Source of the DNA: JARRNE01 sp963824085 | GTDB taxonomy: Bacteria > Pseudomonadota > Gammaproteobacteria > Chromatiales > Chromatiaceae | Assembly: GCA_963824085.1 (NCBI GenBank) | Contig: CAWGNT010000027.1 | Location: forward strand, 6,769 to 70,768 | DNA: 64,000 nt | Reading direction: 5' to 3' | Shown: positions 30,298 to 39,056 of the stretch, piece by piece | Layout: each line of letters opens with the position of its first letter | How positions within the stretch are numbered: the first letter of the stretch is position 1 | Program-made: the position numbers and the translations under genes | Notes under the pieces: model-generated | Seen by the model: only the letters and a program-made list of their open reading frames with translations | The model's database searches: none | What the model was told of the DNA's origin: nothing

Positions 30298-33230
30298 GTG
30301 TCGATCTCCGGATTCGGGTCTTCCACACGAGCCAGGTAGCTGGTCCGCGGCTGGGTACCGAGCTCCGGGAGCAGCACGTAGTTCAGCGCATGACGCCTGG
30401 CCTGGGCGACTGCACTGTCCTTCGCATGGATATCGCCGAACTGGATGGCCCGGGTCGGGCAGGCGCGCTGGCAGGCGGTCTCCACCTCGCCCTCCGTCAA
30501 GGTCCGGTCCTCCCGTCCCGCGCGGATCTCCGCCTCGCGGATGCGCTGCACGCAGTAGGTGCATTTCTCCATGACGCCGCGGCCGCGGACGGTGACATTC
30601 GGGTTCGCGACCTCCTGCGGTGCAGGAAATTCCGCCTGCGTATAGTCCAGCCAGTTGAAGCGGCGCACCTTGTAGGGACAGTTCTGGGAGCAGAAGCGGG
30701 TGCCGATGCAGCGGTTGTAGACCATGTCGTTCAGGCCGTCGTGACTGTGGACGGTCGCCCCGACGGGACAGGCGTACTCGCAGGGTGCCTGCTCGCACTG
30801 CATGCAGGGCACCGGCTGAAACAGGGTGCGGGGCGCATCCGCGCCGCCCTGATAGTAGCGGTCGACCCGAATCCAGTGCATCGCGTGACCCCGGGCGACC
30901 CCTTCCCGCCCCACCACGGGGGTGTTGTTCTCGTTCTGACAGGCCGCTACGCAAGCCGTGCAGCCGATACAGGCGGAGAGATCGATAACCATCCCCCAAG
31001 CGGGTCCCGTATCCCGCCGTTCCGGGTAGAGCGAAGGGCGAGGCGCCGGCGGCGGCACGACCTGGGCACCCGACTCGAGCCGCGCCAAGGTCGTGGTGCG
31101 CACGAAGTCGCGGCCCTCCATGCTGTGGTGCAGCTGCGTGCTCACGGGAAGCACGCCCGCCCCCTCCCGCTTGATGGTCAGCCCCGCTGCCTGCCAACGC
31201 GCCTGCGTCGTGCGTAAGACGTACGCGTCCACCCCGATGCCGTTGCCCACCGCCCCGGCGCGCCGCCGCCCGTAGCCCAGATGGAGGGTGACGGTGTCAC
31301 GGGGCTCGCCCGGCTGAACCCACACGGGCGCCATCAACGCGCGCTGGCCCAGGGTCAGGGTAACCAGGTCGCCGTTGGCCAGGTTCTGGGACTCGGCGGT
31401 CGCCGGAGCGATCACCGCCGCGTTGCCCCACGCCAGCTTCGACAAGGGTCGCGGCAGCTCCTGAAGCCAGGCGTTGTTCGCGTAGCGCCCGTCCGAGACC
31501 CAGGGGTCTGGTCGCAGCTGCAGCTCCAGACCGTCGGCAGAGGCCGAGGCAGCGGGGGCGCCCAGGTCTTCCGCCGCCGACGCGCCCGGATGGGGACGGA
31601 CCAGAGGCGCGGCGCTGTCGGCGACCACGCCCTTGGCCAGGGCGTGCCGCCACCAGGCGTCGAAATCCCGGGGGCCTTGCTGCGTTTGCCAGTGCGCCCG
31701 CACCAGGTCCTGAGCGCTCGGCCCCTTGCCGCCGCCCGCGAGCAGGGCGACGACTTCAGCCGGGGTCTTGCCGTCGTACAGCGGGGCAATCAGCGGCTGC
31801 ACCAGACTCGCCGTGCCGTCGAAGGCGCGCGCATCGCCCCAGCTCTCCAGGGGATGGGCCATGGGGAGGTGCCAATGCGAGCGGGCGGCCGTCTCGTCCG
31901 CATACAGCCCGAGGTGCACGCGCAGGCCCACCCGGTCCAACTGCCGCGTAAACTCGAGGTCGGCTGGGGCGTCGTAGACCGGATTGCAGTCCAGCATCAC
32001 CAGACCCGCGACGGTGCCCGCCTCCATCGCCGCAACCAGGTTTCCCAGGTCCTCTCCCCCTTGAGCACTGACCGGCTCGGTGTGACGAACGGCCGTTCCG
32101 AAGACACCGAGCTGGTAGTTGATGAGCTGCGCAAGGGCGTGCACCGCCGGCGGCTGACTGTACCCCGCCGCGACCATGCAGGCGCCAGGATGGCTGCGCA
32201 GGTCGCTCGCCAGGGCATCGAGCCAGGAATCCGCTACGGGCGCGCTGCCTGCTGGTACGGATAGGCCGAGGCGAGAAGCGAGGGTGCGGGCTACCGCCTC
32301 TACTTCCGAGGCACGAACCGCCTGCCGGTGGTCTGCACTCGCCCCCGTAATGGTGGCCGTGCTCTCGACAACATAGAGCCGGGACATCGCCTGACCACCC
32401 CCTGCGGTCACCCGCCTGCCGGCGGCGAACTGCCGCGCATAGCGCAGGTGCCCCGGCTCGTCGCCGAAGAGGTCCGCATCCAGGGACAGGATGACCCGCG
32501 CCGAGCTCAGGTCGTAGTGGGTATCGAGCGCGCGCCCGAGGGCCAGCCGCGCGCCATCTTTCGCCGCGCTGCGGTCGACGGGATCGTAGGTGTACCAGCG
32601 TGAGCCGGGGTAGCGCGTCTGCAGTGCGGCGATCTGGGCGGCCAGGGTCGGAGAGTTGACGGACGGCGTGAGCAGCGCCAGACCCTGCCCGCGGCGCGCG
32701 TCCCACGCCGGTTGGATCTGCTTGACCAGGGCGGCAAAGGACTGCCAAGGCGCGATCTCGCCGCCCTGCAAGAGCGACTGCGAGCGGTCCGGATCGTAGA
32801 GGCCGAGCACCTGGGCCTGAAGGCGCGGGTCCATGCCGCCGAGGCTTGCCGGATGATCGGGGTTCCCCTCGATGAAGGTCGGCCGTCCGGTGTGGCTCTT
32901 GGCGAGAACGCCGCATCCGTAGCCGTCGCAGCTCAGGGTCGTTGCGAACCACAAGGGGCGGCCGGGGATGACCTCCTCGGGGCGTTTGACGTACGGCACC
33001 AGGGTCTCCTGCGGCAGACGCCCGCAGGCGGTCGCCCCCGCAAGGGCGAGGGAGGCGCCCATCAGCTTCAGCGCCAAGCGCCGGTCCACCGGCTCCCCCA
33101 GTAGCCCAGCGTCGCCGGCCGATTCGCCGTGCTGTGGGCCACTTGGCCCTTTCGACCCCGTCAGCTCCTCCAGGCCGCGCCACAGATCCGGACTGTCGTC
33201 GAGGCCGGGATGCATCAGTCGCTTATCCAT
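30294..33230 (-). CDS. actB: Alternative complex III subunit ActB (molybdopterin-like plus Fe-S)
   Basis: This is a 978-residue protein from the ATG at 33230; an upstream TTG at 33251 would overlap the actA stop (TTGA) and fits the operon pattern, so the start is uncertain. The first about 740 residues resemble molybdopterin oxidoreductases but would lack the cofactor, as in known ActB. An RRLALKLMGASLALAGATAC segment is a Tat-like signal. The C-terminal 240 residues carry four cluster motifs: CIGCTACVAACQNENN, CMQCEQAPCEYACPVGAT, CIGTRFCSQNCPYK, and CTYCVQRIREAE with ACQRACPTRAIQFG. It is intact. Confidence 0.96.
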   Translation of the reverse strand: MDKRLMHPGLDDSPDLWRGLEELTGSKGPSGPQHGESAGDAGLLGEPVDRRLALKLMGASLALAGATACGRLPQETLVPYVKRPEEVIPGRPLWFATTLSCDGYGCGVLAKSHTGRPTFIEGNPDHPASLGGMDPRLQAQVLGLYDPDRSQSLLQGGEIAPWQSFAALVKQIQPAWDARRGQGLALLTPSVNSPTLAAQIAALQTRYPGSRWYTYDPVDRSAAKDGARLALGRALDTHYDLSSARVILSLDADLFGDEPGHLRYARQFAAGRRVTAGGGQAMSRLYVVESTATITGASADHRQAVRASEVEAVARTLASRLGLSVPAGSAPVADSWLDALASDLRSHPGACMVAAGYSQPPAVHALAQLINYQLGVFGTAVRHTEPVSAQGGEDLGNLVAAMEAGTVAGLVMLDCNPVYDAPADLEFTRQLDRVGLRVHLGLYADETAARSHWHLPMAHPLESWGDARAFDGTASLVQPLIAPLYDGKTPAEVVALLAGGGKGPSAQDLVRAHWQTQQGPRDFDAWWRHALAKGVVADSAAPLVRPHPGASAAEDLGAPAASASADGLELQLRPDPWVSDGRYANNAWLQELPRPLSKLAWGNAAVIAPATAESQNLANGDLVTLTLGQRALMAPVWVQPGEPRDTVTLHLGYGRRRAGAVGNGIGVDAYVLRTTQARWQAAGLTIKREGAGVLPVSTQLHHSMEGRDFVRTTTLARLESGAQVVPPPAPRPSLYPERRDTGPAWGMVIDLSACIGCTACVAACQNENNTPVVGREGVARGHAMHWIRVDRYYQGGADAPRTLFQPVPCMQCEQAPCEYACPVGATVHSHDGLNDMVYNRCIGTRFCSQNCPYKVRRFNWLDYTQAEFPAPQEVANPNVTVRGRGVMEKCTYCVQRIREAEIRAGREDRTLTEGEVETACQRACPTRAIQFGDIHAKDSAVAQARRHALNYVLLPELGTQPRTSYLARVEDPNPEIDT

Positions 33231-33247
33231 GACCACCAAATGAGACC

Positions 33248-33931
33248 TCAACGATGACAGGTGGAGCAGCTGGTAAGCCCGGCCGTTCTCACCCCGTACT
33301 GGGTCATCAGCCGCTCGCCCAATGCTCGGCGGTCCTTCGGCGGCTGCCAGTCCATCTGGGTCACGGCGTCCTTCGGCCGCAGGTGCGGAGCCGGGTCCCG
33401 GTGGCAGTCCAGGCAGAAATCCATCTCGAAGGCGTGCGACTGCCGCGTGAGCGGCATCCGCTCGATCTGGCCATGACAGCTCTCACACCCCACCCCCTTC
33501 GCCACGTGGATGCTGTGGTCGAAGTAGACGTAGCCCGGTAAATTATTGACCCGTACCCAATGAATCGGCTTGCCCTGGTCCAGGCTCTCACGGAGCTTCC
33601 CCAGCATCCCGACAGTCGAGAGAAACTGCGAGTGGCACGTCATGCAGGTATAGGTCGGTGGTATGCCCGCGAACGCCGAGTCTTCCACCGACGTGTGACA
33701 GTACCGGCAGTCCAGACCGACCTCCCTCACGTGATGCTTGTGGCTGAAGGGTAACGGCTGCTCCGGAGTAATGCCCACGCGTGTCGCCTTTGGGACCATT
33801 CCGACCGCGGTCACGTAGGGAAGAAGCACCATGGTCTCGACTGCCCCCAAAGCAATGACGATCAACACTCCGACTGCAACTAGCACAGAGCGGCTGATGT
33901 CGTTCGCGCGCGGCTTGAAGATCTGCGGCAT
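33248..33931 (-). CDS. actA: Alternative complex III subunit ActA, pentaheme cytochrome c
   Basis: This is a 227-residue protein from the ATG at 33931. An N-terminal membrane anchor (SVLVAVGVLIVIALGAVETM, about residues 15-34) is followed by five C-x-x-C-H motifs at 75, 96, 149, 173 and 222 (CRYCH, CMTCH, CESCH, CLDCH, CSTCH). Other His residues for axial ligation include FSHKHHVREVG and YFDHSIHVAKG. This is the ActA pattern. It is the first gene of the operon; the 480 bp upstream contain no gene and must hold the promoter, which I could not place. Confidence 0.96.
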   Translation of the reverse strand: MPQIFKPRANDISRSVLVAVGVLIVIALGAVETMVLLPYVTAVGMVPKATRVGITPEQPLPFSHKHHVREVGLDCRYCHTSVEDSAFAGIPPTYTCMTCHSQFLSTVGMLGKLRESLDQGKPIHWVRVNNLPGYVYFDHSIHVAKGVGCESCHGQIERMPLTRQSHAFEMDFCLDCHRDPAPHLRPKDAVTQMDWQPPKDRRALGERLMTQYGVRTAGLTSCSTCHR

Positions 33932-34415
33932 CTCCCCCCCGAGGAGCCTCCAGCCCTGGACTCTCCAAAATGTCGGTGACCAGCGAAGCAACAGCGGTGC
34001 CAGACTGCCTTGTTCATCTATACCCGTTCACCAACGTATCGCAACCCGTCCCTACAGGACGGCGAGCGAGTGCAATTGGGGATTTGTGCCCGAAGGCGGT
34101 GGATATGCACCAGTAGACGATCGGCGGCGCCGGGGATATGCAGCGCCTCAGCTGCCCGCCTGGTCGCGGAGAGATGCACAGAGCAGAAGCATTGGCATCG
34201 GCAACCGGTCGTTGGCGGTGGGGCTAGGCCGAGCCCGGCCGACGTCCCGACGGGCCATCCCGAACCCGCTCTAGCCCTGTCCGCCGCACTTCCCTGGTGT
34301 TCTTGCCTTGCCCGCTCCAGATCTTTAGCTCGTCATGGCGCCAAACCTGCATGCACAGCTCGGCTATCCTCACCCCGCAGACATCTCGGCTTCACAAACG
34401 GGAGACATCCACAAG
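33932..34415. other. Divergent intergenic region upstream of actA
   Basis: This is 484 bp between actA (minus) and a small secreted protein (plus). It must contain the promoter of the act-cta operon. I see no convincing sigma-70 box, operator or repeat. Confidence 0.4.
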
Positions 34416-34682
34416 ATGACCATACACCTGAGAACCATTCTCGTTGGGGCATCAATGGCACTGGCGCTCGGGGCTTGGCCGGCTGCAGAAGCTGCCGACA
34501 CGATGGAGGCTTCGACGCCCGACCTGGCAACGCCGACCACTGACCTGGGCCAAGCACTCGTAGGTTACGATCTCGACACGCAGGAACCCTTCACGCAACG
34601 AAAGTCGGTACCCAAGAAGGAGTGGGAATGGTTGCGCCAAGGCGACCGCGAGCCGACCTGGGTCCGCAGCCTCCTCCCATAG
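34416..34682 (+). CDS. Small secreted protein, unknown
   Basis: This is an 88-residue protein from the ATG at 34416, preceded by GGAG at a normal distance. The N-terminus MTIHLRTILVGASMALALGA, then WPAAEAAD, is a clear signal peptide with cleavage near A-E-A. The mature part (about 60 residues) is hydrophilic: DLATPTTDLGQALVGYDLDT, QEPFTQRKSVPKKEWEWLRQ. It has no cysteine, heme motif or recognised domain. It is divergent from the act operon and ends 147 bp before tmRNA. Confidence 0.65.
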   Translation: MTIHLRTILVGASMALALGAWPAAEAADTMEASTPDLATPTTDLGQALVGYDLDTQEPFTQRKSVPKKEWEWLRQGDREPTWVRSLLP

Positions 34683-34783
34683 CAAGGGATCTCGGGGCCG
34701 AGCAAAAAAGCGGCACCCTACGCTACACACTGCTGACGCCGTGCTGGCCCGGATCGGTCGGCAGGTCGCCACGCTCGTCGCTG

Positions 34784-34813
34784 TTGTCGGGGAACCCGAC
34801 CCTCACGTACACT
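34784..34813 (+). promoter_or_regulatory. Putative sigma-70 promoter of ssrA
   Basis: TTGTCG (34784-34789) and TACACT (34808-34813) are separated by 18 bp. The expected start would lie about 10 nt upstream of the mature tmRNA 5' end at 34830, leaving a short leader for processing. The boxes are reasonable but not tested. Confidence 0.5.
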
Positions 34814-34829
34814 GTCATAGGTTTCACCA

Positions 34830-35186
34830 GGGGGCGACATGGTTTCGACGTGGGTCGCAAAACCTGAGGTGCATGCCGAGGTGCGGGTTACCTCGTAAAT
34901 CCATCCGCAACCTTAATAGTTGCCAACGACGACAACTACGCTCTGGCCGCTTAAACCGGCCAGCCTCTGACCGGCGCTTGCCTGTGGGCACGGGTTCCAG
35001 GGGTCAAATCACACGGGATCGCGGTGACGGAAGTCCGGGCCTGATCCGCTAAAACCTAACGGAATCGCCGACTGATCGCCCTGCCCGTTGGGCGACGGAA
35101 GGTTAAAAACAATAAACAGGGCTAAGCATGTAGATCCAATGGCAGAGGGCTTGCGGACGCGGGTTCGATTCCCGCCGCCTCCACCA
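34830..35186 (+). ncRNA. ssrA: tmRNA (SsrA)
   Basis: This is a 357-nt one-piece tmRNA. The 5' end GGGGGCGACATGGTTTCGAC pairs with the 3' end CGCCTCC-A-CCA in a 7-bp acceptor stem, and the T-arm GGACGCGGGTTCGATTCCCG is present just before it. The tag frame at 34922-34954 encodes ANDDNYALAA and a TAA; the same tag occurs in Pseudomonas, consistent with a gammaproteobacterium. tmRNA with SmpB rescues stalled ribosomes and marks the peptide for ClpXP. The neighbourhood rich in mRNA-cleaving toxins makes trans-translation relevant, but the gene location itself is probably ancestral. Confidence 0.98.
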
Positions 35187-35222
35187 CATTCTTTAATTAA
35201 CTCAATTAGTTAAATAACATAT

Positions 35223-35246
35223 GGCCGCTCACGATGCGGCCTTTTC
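35223..35246 (+). terminator. Intrinsic terminator downstream of ssrA
   Basis: The stem GGCCGC (35223-35228) and GCGGCC (35236-35241) with a 7-nt loop is followed by TTTTC, 37 bp after the tmRNA 3' end. This is a normal rho-independent terminator in the right place. Confidence 0.75.
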
Positions 35247-35339
35247 GTTGCTCAGTGTCCTTCAATGTGATTTCCAGTTTCGCAATCTCAGTCCCCCGCT
35301 GGCGAAGAATGCCCCGTCCCGAACAGTCGTGACGGCACT

Positions 35340-35537
35340 TCAGTTTAAGGTCAGCTCGAGACGGATTGCGGCGTCCGCAGATGAGAGCTCACGCCTGGTC
35401 TCGAGATTGTTGAGACCGACTATCGCGGCGCACATGAAGCTGGCCTGCTCTACGACGGTTTCAGGAACTGAGTAGCGTTTCCCTGAACCGGTCGTTACGC
35501 CGTACATGCTCGTATTGTCGTCAGGTGGGTTTGCCAT
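35340..35537 (-). CDS. Hypothetical small protein
   Basis: This is a possible 65-residue protein starting MANPPDDNTSMYGVTTGSGK and continuing RYSVPETVVEQASFMCAAIV. It matches no family I know. Codon use is less GC-biased than in the respiratory operon, as in other transferred DNA here. No ribosome site is obvious. It could be a gene of an element integrated next to ssrA or a chance frame. Confidence 0.35.
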   Translation of the reverse strand: MANPPDDNTSMYGVTTGSGKRYSVPETVVEQASFMCAAIVGLNNLETRRELSSADAAIRLELTLN

Positions 35538-35882
35538 AATCGTGTTTGCCTTGGAAACGCCTGTTCGGACACAGTGCAACACCTCTTAGCTCATCAAGAC
35601 GGCCGCTGCGGTTGCGAGAACGAATTGACCAGCGTTTCGAATCCTCGGGAGTTGTCGGCATTCTCCGAGCTTTCGGAACCGCGGACGCGGCGAAGTGCGT
35701 CCTAAGCCGGAGATCGCACGCAGGTTTATATCGACGCCGAGATGTTGCCTTGGAGTAGACACACCGTCGGCAAACTGCACCACACCACCGGTCTGCGTGC
35801 TCGCCAAGAGCGCGGCAGCCGCTCTTGACGGACTCCGACGCGCGGCATGTGCTTTGGCATATGTCTGCATGGAGGGCGCAGC
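35538..35882. other. No gene recognised
   Basis: This is 345 bp between the small open frame and vapB. It must hold the vapBC promoter. No repeat or hairpin of note was seen. Confidence 0.4.
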
Positions 35883-36125
35883 ATGGCTGAAACCGAGCGT
35901 CACGTCCGCCTGTTCCGCAACGGCCGTAATCAGGCCTTGCGCATTCCCCGCGAATTCGAGCTGGAGGGGGATGAGGCCATCCTGCGCAAAGACGGTGACC
36001 GACTGATCATCGAGCCGATGCGTAAGGGCCGGTTGCTGGCACTGCTGACCTCGCTGGAGCCACTGGAAGGAGAATTCCCCGGCGTCGACGAAGACCTGGC
36101 GCCCCTGGACGACGTGGACCTCTGA
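35883..36125 (+). CDS. vapB: VapB-type antitoxin (AbrB/SpoVT fold)
   Basis: This is an 80-residue protein, MAETERHVRLFRNGRNQALR, then IPREFELEGDEAILRKDGDR and LIIEPMRKGRLLALLTSLEP. This is the swapped-hairpin AbrB start (L-F-x-N-G-x-x-Q-A-x-R-I-P) followed by the toxin-binding acidic C-terminus. The ATG at 35883 gives the canonical N-terminus. The vapC gene begins 2 bp after its stop. VapB represses the operon and blocks VapC. Confidence 0.93.
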   Translation: MAETERHVRLFRNGRNQALRIPREFELEGDEAILRKDGDRLIIEPMRKGRLLALLTSLEPLEGEFPGVDEDLAPLDDVDL

Positions 36126-36127
36126 GC

Positions 36128-36535
36128 GTGTCGCTCCGCTATCTGCTCGACACGAACATCATCTCGGAACTCGTCCGACGTCCACGAGGCCAGGTGGCCA
36201 GCCGGATTGCCAAGGTCGGCGAGGATTCGATCTGCACCAGCATCGTCGTGGCCGCCGAGCTCCGCTGCGGCGCGGAGAAATCGGCATCAAAGCAACTTTC
36301 CGAACGGTTTGACCTGTTGATGTCCGCGCTGGAGGTCCTGTCGCCGGAGCCGCCGGCGGATCGCTGCTACGGAGAGCTCCGTAACCACCTCACTCGGCAG
36401 GGCACGCCCATCGGCCCAAACGATCTGTTGATCGCAGCACACGCGCTGGCTGCGGGCCTGACGCTCGTCACTGCCAATACGCGCGAATTTGCGCGTGTCC
36501 CGTCCCTGCGGATTGAGAACTGGTTACTCGAGTGA
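36128..36535 (+). CDS. vapC: VapC-type PIN ribonuclease toxin
   Basis: This is a 135-residue protein from a GTG at 36128: LRYLLDTNIISELVRRPRGQ (Asp of strand 1), SIVVAAELRCGAEKSAS (Glu), PIGPNDLLIAAHALAAG (G-P-N-D-x-L-I-A-A-H) and LTLVTANTREFARVPSLRIE (T-x-N-x-x-E-F). All PIN acidic residues are in place. VapC enzymes cut tRNA or rRNA. It follows vapB directly in one transcript. The gene is intact, but its 3' end abuts an IS3-family remnant. Confidence 0.95.
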   Translation: MSLRYLLDTNIISELVRRPRGQVASRIAKVGEDSICTSIVVAAELRCGAEKSASKQLSERFDLLMSALEVLSPEPPADRCYGELRNHLTRQGTPIGPNDLLIAAHALAAGLTLVTANTREFARVPSLRIENWLLE

Positions 36536-36629
36536 ACGGACAGCGTCGCGCGAGGTCCACGGCCGGCCTGATACAAATGCTTGTCGCTGAGGGCCTGCGG
36601 TCTGAGGATTCGTATCACGTGGTGTGGGC

Positions 36630-36744
36630 AGGACTGCATCGGTACTGCGAGCTCTACAACTCCAAACGCCGTCACAGCTCACTGGACCGACGCACCCCGG
36701 ATGCGGTGTACTTCAACCAGACCGCCAGCGATTTGGCAGCCTGA
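36630..36744 (+). pseudogene. IS3-family transposase 3' fragment
   Basis: The frame reads GLHRYCELYNSKRRHSSLDR, RTPDAVYFNQTASDLAA and stops. This is the last 35-40 residues of IS3-group OrfB integrases (Y-N-x-x-R-x-H-S-x-L-x-x-x-T-P). Just downstream, CTGTCCAACTCTTGGGGTCC at about 36772-36791 looks like the element's terminal repeat. Everything upstream of the fragment is lost, so vapBC may have come in by the event that deleted it. Confidence 0.75.
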
Positions 36745-37157
36745 AATCTGAGCAAGATTTCACTTACAGCACTGTCCAACTCTTGGGGTCCATTTCTCCG
36801 GTGAGCCACGAACCGCATTGATCGAGACCTCAGCCGGAGCGACGACATTGCGTGATCCCGCCTGCCGGCGAAGGGCGGCAAGGTGATAAGCATCGCGCCA
36901 CCCGTGCGCCATGCGAGACCAGGCCCCCGCCAATACACCCCGCCAGAGAACAACCGAAGCACTCGTGACACCGCGCCCGCAGTGTCACGCATCTCCCTGG
37001 CGCTCTGCGCCCACCCGCCGAGCACAATACGAGCCCTGACCCCGCTCCTCCCCTCGCTTCTCCCTGGCGCTCTGCGCCCACCCGCCGAGCACAATACGAG
37101 CCCTGACCCCGCTCCTCCTGCTTTAGTCACGCCTGACGGCGGCGACGGGCGCATTGA
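36745..37157. repeat. Non-coding stretch with 67-bp tandem duplication
   Basis: A unit starting CTCCCTGGCGCTCTGCGCCC occurs at 36993 and again at 37060. A related single copy lies near 50010. The rest includes the probable IS3 end and a piece of the ACGAACCGCATTGATCGAG repeat. No gene is seen. Confidence 0.6.
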
Positions 37158-37310
37158 TCATGTGCGGCGAGCCTCTTCGTAGGCGGTGCGCAATATCTCC
37201 TCATCGCCAGGATCAGCTGGCGTAGCCCCTATCCATTTAACATCGCGTCCTGCCGCAGCTAGTACTTCGACGGCGCCGTCCCAGACGCAGGTATCCAGCA
37301 GAAGTCTCAA
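37158..37310 (-). pseudogene. DUF5615 PIN-like toxin, N-terminal fragment
   Basis: From a TTG at 37310 the frame reads LRLLLDTCVWDGAVEVLAAA, GRDVKWIGATPADPGDEEIL and RTAYEEARRT. This is the first half of DUF5615 proteins (L-L-L-D-x-x-V, G-H-D-V-x-W-V, P-x-D-x-G-D-E-E-I-L). The second half with V-L-V-T-x-D-K-D-F is absent. No DUF433 partner precedes it. Confidence 0.65.
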
Positions 37311-37410
37311 GCCACAGACCGCTCCGAGCTCACCCCAACCTGCCAAGAGAATGTCCGTAGATGGGTAGCCCGCGCAGGATGCGCTGCGGAACGAACCGCA
37401 TCGATCAAGC

Positions 37411-39044
37411 CTACTGCGGCACAAACCTCCCCAGCGGCCCCCCGAGGCTCGCGGCAAAACCCTGCAGCCGCCCGTCCGCCTGCGACCAGCTCTCCCCGGG
37501 CCCCAGCACCGTCGTCAGCCGCACCAGCGCCCCATCGGTGCGGTGGCGCGTCAGGGCGTCCCAGAAGAGGTAGAGCTTCACCAGATACTCGTTGGTGATG
37601 TCGCGGCCCCGCTGCTGGAACCAGTAGTACACAAGCTGCCGATCGTCGCCCTTCTGGATCTCCACCCGATTCACCCAGTAGGGCCCGACCCGCTGACCCC
37701 CGTAGGAGCGGCCTTGGCCGCGACCCGACACCGCACCCGGGTCTCGTGCAAGGCCCGGCGCCTCCCCTCCCCCCAGCGTCACCTGCCGCAAATCCTTAAT
37801 CTCCCATCCGCCCCCGGGGATGCACGAGCGCGGCGAGTGGGCCGACTCCCCCTTGCGCTGGCTGGCATAGTAGGCCACATAGAAATTGACGACGTCCCCG
37901 GCCGGGTTCGCGTAATCGGCCAGCAGGTAGTCATCGAACTTGAGGGCGTCGATGTAGATCGGCTCCATCGGCTCCCGGCGGCCCTGCCAGTCGCCGAGCT
38001 TCAGGGGAAAATCCTCAAACACCGCCCGCTCGGGGACGATCTCCTGACGCGCGGGAAGCAGCAGCGAAGCAGCGGCGGCCAGCCCAAGCAGCACCAACGC
38101 GGCGACAAACGGCCGCGACAGCCGGCGGTAACGCACCTCCGCATCCGCCGGCGCCGGCGTGGGAAGCTCCAGGGCAAACACCTCGCGAAACGCCCGTCGA
38201 TCCCTCCCGATCAAGCTCAGCGCCCACACCTCAACAAACAGGATGGCGAAGCACGCCATGAAGACCGCCCACCCCTCGAAGTCGTGCAGAAAGCCCTCCG
38301 CCATCTCCTCTCCCCAGTACTGCACCGTGATCCCGATCACCGCGATGCGCAGGCTGTTCATGAACACCGTGATCGGAATGGTGGAGAGGAACACCACCGC
38401 CCGCTTCCAGAAGGCCGCCTTGTAGACATAGGCGACGACGAAGCCGATGGTCATCAGCGGGAACAGGTAGCGCAGCCCGTTGCAGGCCTCCACCACCTGA
38501 AGCTTCATCACCCCCAGGTCGATCACGTTGCCGTCCAGGTACACCGGCACGCCGAACAGGCGGATGATCCCGACCCCGTACTGGGAGGAGAGCAGCTGCA
38601 GGCTCTGCGAGAGGTTGTTGTAGAGGAAATTCGGCAGCGGGATCATGAAAAAGAGGATCAGAGCGGAACCGCCACCACGCGGAAGCCCCGCCATCCGAGA
38701 AGGGCCAGCGCCAACCCCAGGAGCACGATCAGGAAGCCGTACTGGATGACCGTGTAGAGGGTGCTGAGCTCTCCGGCAAAGTACAGGAGCAGCCCGAACG
38801 CCACCACCAGGGCCCCGCCCCAGGAGCCGGCCAGCTCCCTTCGGGCCAGCCGGTCCTTCTGCTGCCAGATGAGGAACAGGGAGACCAATGGGATCAGGTA
38901 GCCGTGGCTGTACTCGTCCCGGCCCCATCCCTTTACCATGGGCTCCAGGCCGTCGAAGAACAGGAAGACCGCGAAAGCCAATTCGGCGGCCAGGGCAGCC
39001 CAGGCGAGGGGCAGCTCCCTCCAGACCATAGCGCGGACAGCCAT
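37411..39044 (-). pseudogene. xrtD: Exosortase fused to EpsI (XrtD type), one-base frameshift
   Basis: The first 128 codons (39044 to 38661) and the rest (down to 37411) lie in different frames; adding one C in CCGCTCTGATC near 38660 restores a 544-residue protein. The exosortase part shows DEYSHGYLIPLVSLFLIW, VVEACNGLRYLFPLMTIGFV (catalytic Cys), TVFMNSLRIAVIGITVQYWG (Arg) and FLHDFEGWAVFMACF (His). The C-terminal part is an EpsI domain with GESAHSPRSCIPGGGWEI. Such fusions process and sort VPLPA-type C-terminal signals. A REP (37702-37726) is read in frame within EpsI. Either a recent mutation or a sequencing error explains the shift. Confidence 0.85.
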
Positions 39045-39056
39045 CCCGATGATCTG

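Noticed and set aside
31281..32264. Long plus-strand open frame opposite actB
   Set aside because: It is antisense to a well-conserved gene, has no start site or motif, and reflects GC-rich codon bias.
34830..35186. ssrA as an attachment site of a genomic island
   Set aside because: The region to the right is rich in accessory genes, but I found no repeat of the tmRNA 3' end and no integrase gene nearby, so an att site cannot be claimed.
36993..37127. Tandem repeats that might be a CRISPR array
   Set aside because: Only two copies of a 67-bp unit with almost no spacer, and no cas gene in the window. The same holds for the 174-bp repeats at 55160.
38655..38665. Programmed frameshifting in xrtD
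   Set aside because: There is no slippery heptamer or obvious stimulatory structure; a single missing C explains the break.
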